Origin: Tetracentron sinense
Lineage: Eukaryota > Streptophyta > Magnoliopsida > Trochodendrales > Trochodendraceae
DNA: 64,000 bases
NCBI GenBank assembly: GCA_015143295.1
Contig: CM026568.1
Coordinates: 15,754,607-15,818,606, forward strand
Direction: 5' to 3'
Each line of letters starts with the position of its first letter. Within the stretch, counting starts at the first letter, position 1. Positions 58,596-64,000 of this stretch are shown piece by piece. The notes beneath the pieces are model-generated. The model did no database searches, was not told the origin of the DNA, and saw only the letters and a program-made list of their open reading frames with translations. Both the position numbers and the translations under genes were made by a program.

Positions 58596-58637
<42 letters not shown>
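58587..58637. repeat. TA/GA compound microsatellite
   Basis: A GATAGATA lead, a TA run, then about 13 GA dinucleotides, just after the exon 10 donor site. A CA run follows at 58757-58777. Confidence 0.8.
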
Positions 58638-58640
<3 letters not shown>

Positions 58641-58978
58641 ATTTTGGTTATTCTGAATGATATCATTTCAACCAAAAGAAACATAGGAACGCTGGCTCGT
58701 ATATCATTCATAGTATACCTTTCAACGTGTCAAACAAAGTGTGTACATGCACGCGCGTGCACACACACACACACATTATTTTCTTCCAAGAAAATACTCT
58801 ACTGTGAATTGGATGTTTAAAGTGGCAACGGTGGTTAACAGTCCACACTGCCCAAATGTTAAGCCGCCCCGTCGACCAACAGTCCAAATTTCACACCAAT
58901 TTGACAATGCTGAAAATCCATTAAGTGCATGTTAGCCCATTGTATTTGACCCTTTAGGATCTTCTCTAAAGGGTTCTA

Positions 58979-59456
58979 TGTGTCCAATCCAAGCAGGGTG
59001 TCGCGGGCAATTTATGTTGCTAGGCAAATCCCGTGCGACACTTAATCAATCCGTCGATCAAGTCAGCCTGTTCGGTCAATTACCTAAGAAACAAGAGTAA
59101 AGCACACCACAATGCACAAGAAAGAAGCAAAGATCAATAATATTACATAAATGGAAAGGTTATAAGACACTATACATGTACTGGAAATAAAAGACACTAG
59201 GAGAGTAGGTGATCAAAGATGATGCAAAGACAACCCACTCAAGTGAACTATCACCTCCCCTACAAGGTGGATGATAAACCTTTTACAAGTTAGTAGAAGG
59301 AAACATCCTATGTGCTGGTGGAGTCATACTCCCTTATTACAAAAATGCCACTAAGACTTTGGTTACTAAACTACCCTTTAACAAAAGATAAAAAAGACAC
59401 AAATAGTGCTACCACCAAGGCCATGCAAACATTGCTGGACGAATGGTCGTGACACA
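58979..59456 (-). repeat. 3' LTR of the Ty3 chromovirus
   Basis: 478 bp. On the minus strand it starts TGTGTCACGACCATTCGTCC and ends GGATTGGACACA. It follows the purine tract AACAAGTGGGGGAG (59457-59470). Near its end is an imperfect palindrome, GTGTCGCGGGCAATTT with AAATCCCGTGCGACAC. The neighbouring target-site copy would be TTCTA; its partner is outside the window. Confidence 0.82.
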
Positions 59457-62400
59457 CTCCCCCACTTGTTAAGTTGACGCCCTTGTCGACTTGTTCACTA
59501 AGTATTCTTCAATCTTATCTGCGAAGGGGAGAAGGGTGACGCCTAGTTCCCAACTAGCTTCGGCGTCAGATAACCCTTTCCATATTACCAAATACTCCAT
59601 ATGCGCGGGCCTGGTAGGTGAGGCTTGGACATGCGCAGCAATACGCTCAACTTTTCTTTGGGATACGGTCGTTACAATAGCTGCAGGCCGGTTTGGAATG
59701 TTGCAAGTGAGGTCTTCCTTGTCTACATTATACAACTTTAACACACTAACATGGAAGACCGGGTGATATCTGCGAAGTGACTCGGGCAGTTTCACCCTGC
59801 AGGAGACTTTTCCCACCTTTTCAGTGATAGGAAATGATCATTCGTACTTGTGAACTAAGCTTCTGTTGCCTTTATGAAAAAACTTTCAGTTATCCGAATT
59901 TAACTTTATCAGCACTAAATCTCCCACCTTGAACTTATCTTGCCTTCGCTTGGGATCCGCAAAATATCTCATTCTTCTAGCGTCTTTCTCAAGGTATGCT
60001 CGGGCATTATCCGCATTCTTGTTCCACTATTTGGAAAACTTGTAGGCGCTGGGCTGGTTCTTTGGTAACCGACAACGACTGTATAAGGCGTTAGTGGTTG
60101 TTGCCCGGTTACTAGCTCGAATGGGCTCTTGTTTGACGAAGAGCTCTGTTGTAAGTTGAAGCAAAATTAAACGACATCGAGCAAGTTCACCAAATTCTTC
60201 TGACTAACACTGACAAAGTGCCGACGGTATTCTTCAAGAAGAGCATTAAAATGCTCGGTTTGGCCATCAGTCTGAGGATGACTACTTGTTGAGAAGTTGA
60301 GCTTGGTCCCAAGAAGTTTGAATAATTCTGACCAAAACTTTCCTATGAATCTTGAGTCTTTGTCATTCACAATGTTCTGAGGCACACCCCAGTATTTCAC
60401 CACATACTTCATGAACAAGTAAGCTGCTTTCTCTGCTGAACAGTGCAATGGTGAGGGGATGAAAGTAGCATATTTTGAGAATCTGTCGATCACCACTAGG
60501 ATCGACCCAAACTCCCTCACTTTTGGCAAGGCCGAGATGAAGTCCATAAAGACACTCTCCCATGGTCTCCTAGGGATAAGTAATGGCTCCAAGAGCCCAA
60601 GAAGTCTATTCCTTTCCACCTTATCTTGTTGGCACACAAGATAAGTCTTCACATATTCTGCAACATCATCTCACATATGAAGCAAGTAGTAACCCTGTTC
60701 TAGCAAGGCAAATGTGCGGCGCCGTCCCTGATGGCCTGCCTAAAGAGTATCATGACACTTTTTTATAAGATCCTTCCTGAGGTCCTCCATCCTTGGGACA
60801 AAGATGCGACTTCCTTTTGTGTAAAGAAGCCCGTCGTTGATCCAGAAGCGACGAGTCTTGCCATTTTCAACTAGTGGCCAAATTACCTTAGCCTGGTGAT
60901 CGGTTTTCAACCCTTCACGGATCTTATCACGCAAAGTAGACTGCACTCGTTGCACACTTCTATGCATCACCTTCTTTAGGGCCGCAAGTTTCGCTTTGCG
61001 ACTGAAGGCATTGGCAACATTGTTGTACCGACCCGGCTTGTACTCTAGTTCAAAGTCGAATTCCGCTAGCAACGCTTGCCAGCGCGCTTGCTTGGACGTT
61101 AGCTTCTTTTGCGTCATGAAGTGAGACACATCGACATTGTCGGTCTTCACCACAAATTTTGATCCAAGTAAATAATGCCTCCACACCCGAAGGCAATGCA
61201 TCACTGCAAGCAACTCTTTCTCTTGAGTTGTGTAGTGACGCTCAGTTTCAGACAACTTCTGGCTCTCATAAGCAACCGGATGTTCTTTTTGCACCAACAC
61301 TCCTCCAATAGCATAGTCTGACGCATCAGTCTATACTTCAAAAGGCTTCACCAAGTTTGGCAGTGCAAGAATAGGATGTTGGGTCACGGTAAGCTTCACT
61401 CCCTCAAAGGCTTTCTGGCATTCCGTTGACCATACCCATGCATGCTCTTTCTTAAGTAGGTCAGTCAATGGTGCTGTAGCTGTTGAATAGTCTTTAATGA
61501 ACTTACGGTAGTAGTTCACAAGGCTTAAGAAAGATCGCAGCTCGGTGGTAGTCGTAGGTGGCTTCCACTCTTGAATGGATCGGATCTTGTCCTCCTCCAT
61601 TCTCACTTGTCCCTCGCCCAAAACGTGGTCAAGGAAACTAATGCGCTCCTGTGCAAATGAGCGCTTCTCCTTCTTAACATATAAACTGTTCTTCTTTAAC
61701 AAGGCCAACACCTTTTACAAGTGCTCAACATGCTTCTCAAGAATTGAACTATACACCACGATATCATCCAAGTAAACCACAACGAACTTGCCAAGGAGCT
61801 CATGGAATATCTGGTTCATTAGTGTTGAGAAGGTAGCTAGTGCGTTGGTAAGGCCGAAAGGCATCACCATGAATTCGAATGTGTCGTATCTCGTCACGCA
61901 AGTCGTCTTAGGTTCTTCGCCCTCCGTGACGTGAACCTGATAGTAGCCTGACCGCAAATCAAGCTTACTGAAGTACTTGGTTGTCCCAAGTTGGTCGAAC
62001 AAATCAGCAATCAATGGGATGTGATACTTGTTCCGTACGGTTAACTTGTTCAATGCTTGGTAATCCACGCAAAGCCTAAGACTCCCATCATGCTTGCGCT
62101 GGAAGAGAATTGGTGCCCCAAAGGGTTTCTTGGAGGGGCGAATGAAGCCTGACTCCAAAAGATCATCAAGTTGTTTCCGAAGTTCTGCAAACTCCGGAGG
62201 GGTCATACGATAAGGAGCTTTAGCAGGCAGCTTAGCCCCAGAAACAAGTTCTATCTCGTGGTCAATTGTTCGACGAGGAGGAAGGGACTTTGTTAACTTG
62301 TTGGGCATGACGCTAGCAAACTTCATCAGCACCTCGGTCACTTTCTTCGGAACTGGACCTTGCTCCAATTGAGACTCTTCCTTCAACGTAACCAAGTAAG

Positions 62401-64000
62401 TCATCTCTCCCTTCTTCAATCCTTTCTTAAGCTGTAGGGCCGAAAACATCTTCTCTCCACCTTTGCTTGCCACTGTTGGAATCATACACGGAGAGTCACC
62501 AAAGATACACAGCGATCGCAGGTAAGGCATTGGCACGACCTTAGATTCCTGCAAGAACTTTATCCCCATAATGACTTGGAAGTCATCCATGGGAATCGCT
62601 GTCAAGTTGGTCTTTCCTGACCAAGCTCCTATTTTAATAGGCACCCCCTTGGCTACCCCATGAATAGGCTTCACTGCTGAGTTCACGGCTTTGATGCGAC
62701 TTGAATCTTTCTCTAGCTTCAATTCTAGTCGCTTAGCTTCTCATTCCGCAACAAAGTTATGAGTCGCCCCTGTATCCACTATGGCACAGGTGGCCTTCCC
62801 ATTGATTTTTAAATCAACGAATATGAGTCCCTTCGACTGTGGTGCCTTCCCATCATCCTGAGTCTTAAGTACATTAAGTAACCTGATGGCTCTCATCCTA
62901 GGCTGCTCTTCCTTATCATCATCACTCTCGGATAGTTCCTCATGCATAGTCGAGTTATCCATTGATGCCTGCAGGGCATTGAGGGCTTGTTTCTGTGGAC
63001 CAAACTGCTACTCAGTGCGGTCCACCACAAAGAAAGCACTGTATCGGCTTAGAACCCGAATTCTTTGATGTTGAAGCTTCCTCACTCGGCCCAGACTTGC
63101 CATTGTTATGCTTCTTCCCATTTGATGGTCGAGAAGATTTGTTGTGGCTAGTGTGGGTCGAGTTCGCCTTTTTCTTGTTAGGATCACTTGTGGAGTAGTC
63201 ATTCAGACGCTCTGCTGCTGTTTGAACTGAAGCTAAGTCTTGAACACGTTGCCTCTACAACTCTGTCTGTGCCCAAGGTTTCAATCCCTCAATGAAGTAG
63301 AACATCTTGTCTTTCTCGGACATGTCCTTGATGTCTAGCATAAGGGCCGAGAACTGCTTCACATACTCACGCACTGAGCCTGTCTGTTGCAACTGTCGCA
63401 AGTTCCTCCTAGCGATGTACTCCACATTCTCGGGCAAGAATTGGGCTTTCAACTCCCTCTTCAAGTTCGCCCAAGAATCAATGATGCATCTCCCATCTGA
63501 ATGTCATCGTATCGAGTATGCCACCATAACTTGGCATCACCCGATAGATACATTGTTGCTATCGAGACCTTGGTTTCCTCTGATTCCTGTCTCACGGCTC
63601 AGAAATACTGTTTTATATCGAACAAGAAATTCTCAAGCTCTTTTGCATTTTTCGCACCACTGTACAAGCGAGGCTCTGGCACCTTCACCCGACTATATGT
63701 CTCGATAGGGTCATGAGGGTGCGAACCAACTGCCATGGTAAACACATTCAACCGGTTTGAGAGCTCCTCAATCTTGGCCTAGAGAGCATCCACTGTCCCC
63801 TTCACGTCTTCGATCAAGGTCTCTACTGATCCGGCCAACTCCTGGTGTCCTTGTTCCATGTTGCATATTCGCTCATTCATTTGCACCAAGGTATGCAACA
63901 TCCCATCAATCTGTGCTGTCTGGGCTTCCAACTCATCCAGACGATCCTTGTTAGTGCGCACTCCTGTCCCCTCTGCCATGTCTTCTAGTCTTGAATACAC
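58979..64000 (-). mobile_element. Ty3 chromovirus in the GDT1-like intron, cut by the window end
   Basis: The 3' LTR (58979-59456) and gag-pol lie on the minus strand; the 5' LTR is outside. Reading leftward: gag from about 63985 (DRLDELEAQTAQIDGMLHTL; later FLPENVEYIARRNLRQL), protease (VDTGATHNF, about 62750), reverse transcriptase (KLDLRSGYYQV, VYLDDIVVYSS), RNase H (FVVKTDNVDVSHF), integrase (DRFSKYATFI, HPQTDGQTEHFNALL) and a C-terminal chromodomain (HMEYLVIWKGLSDAEASWE). This domain order and the chromodomain define chromoviruses; the lineage (perhaps Galadriel-like) is a guess. The copy is broken, with roughly half a dozen or more interruptions. It faces against the host gene's transcription. 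Confidence 0.93.

Overview
The window is nuclear DNA of a flowering plant, most likely a dicot with a fairly large, repeat-rich genome. It is AT-rich, its genes have GT-AG introns carrying transposons, and its repeats are typical plant families: Helitrons, hAT-like and Mutator-like MITEs, a pogo/Emigrant-like MITE, L1-type LINEs, and Ty1/copia and Ty3 LTR elements. The species cannot be told from the sequence. No tRNA, rRNA, CRISPR or prokaryote-type operon was seen.

Only two host genes are supported, both on the + strand and both cut by a window edge. Positions 1-5390 hold the 3' part (seven exons, about 175 residues) of a chloroplast-type peptidyl-tRNA hydrolase. Its last exon has been tandemly duplicated together with an ATA microsatellite, so a second, truncated last exon lies just upstream of the normal one. 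Positions 40769-58552 hold the first ten exons (182 complete codons) of a GDT1-like (UPF0016) Mn/Ca cation transporter with both E-x-G-D-K-[TS] motifs intact. Two of its introns are 5.1 and 9.6 kb long because of transposon insertions. The intron after exon 10 is invaded by a Ty3 chromovirus (58979 to beyond 64000), so the C-terminal exons lie outside the window.

Between the genes (5.4-40.7 kb) is a nested transposon landscape. In order it holds: a MITE; a 1.8-kb non-autonomous copia-like element; two abutting Helitrons; a MITE; a 280-bp Helitron split by a young 13.05-kb non-autonomous LTR element (2363-bp LTRs, GTGTC target duplication, Tat/Ogre-like layout, 1.7-kb minisatellite beside one LTR); a hAT-like MITE; a 2.4-kb Helitron; further MITEs; a SINE-like retroposon with a 15-bp target duplication; a 4.8-kb Helitron-like region enclosing an element whose LTR-like ends are inverted; a copia LTR remnant; and a truncated LINE.

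The GDT1-like introns hold a short Ty3 derivative, a truncated LINE with target duplication, a Mutator-like element with an internal tandem array nested in a hAT-like MITE, a Helitron nested in another MITE, a 600-bp-arm inverted repeat with promoter-like sequence, and two copies of another hAT-like MITE family.

The two genes have no evident functional link. The notable content is the structure of the nested repeats and their effects on the two genes.
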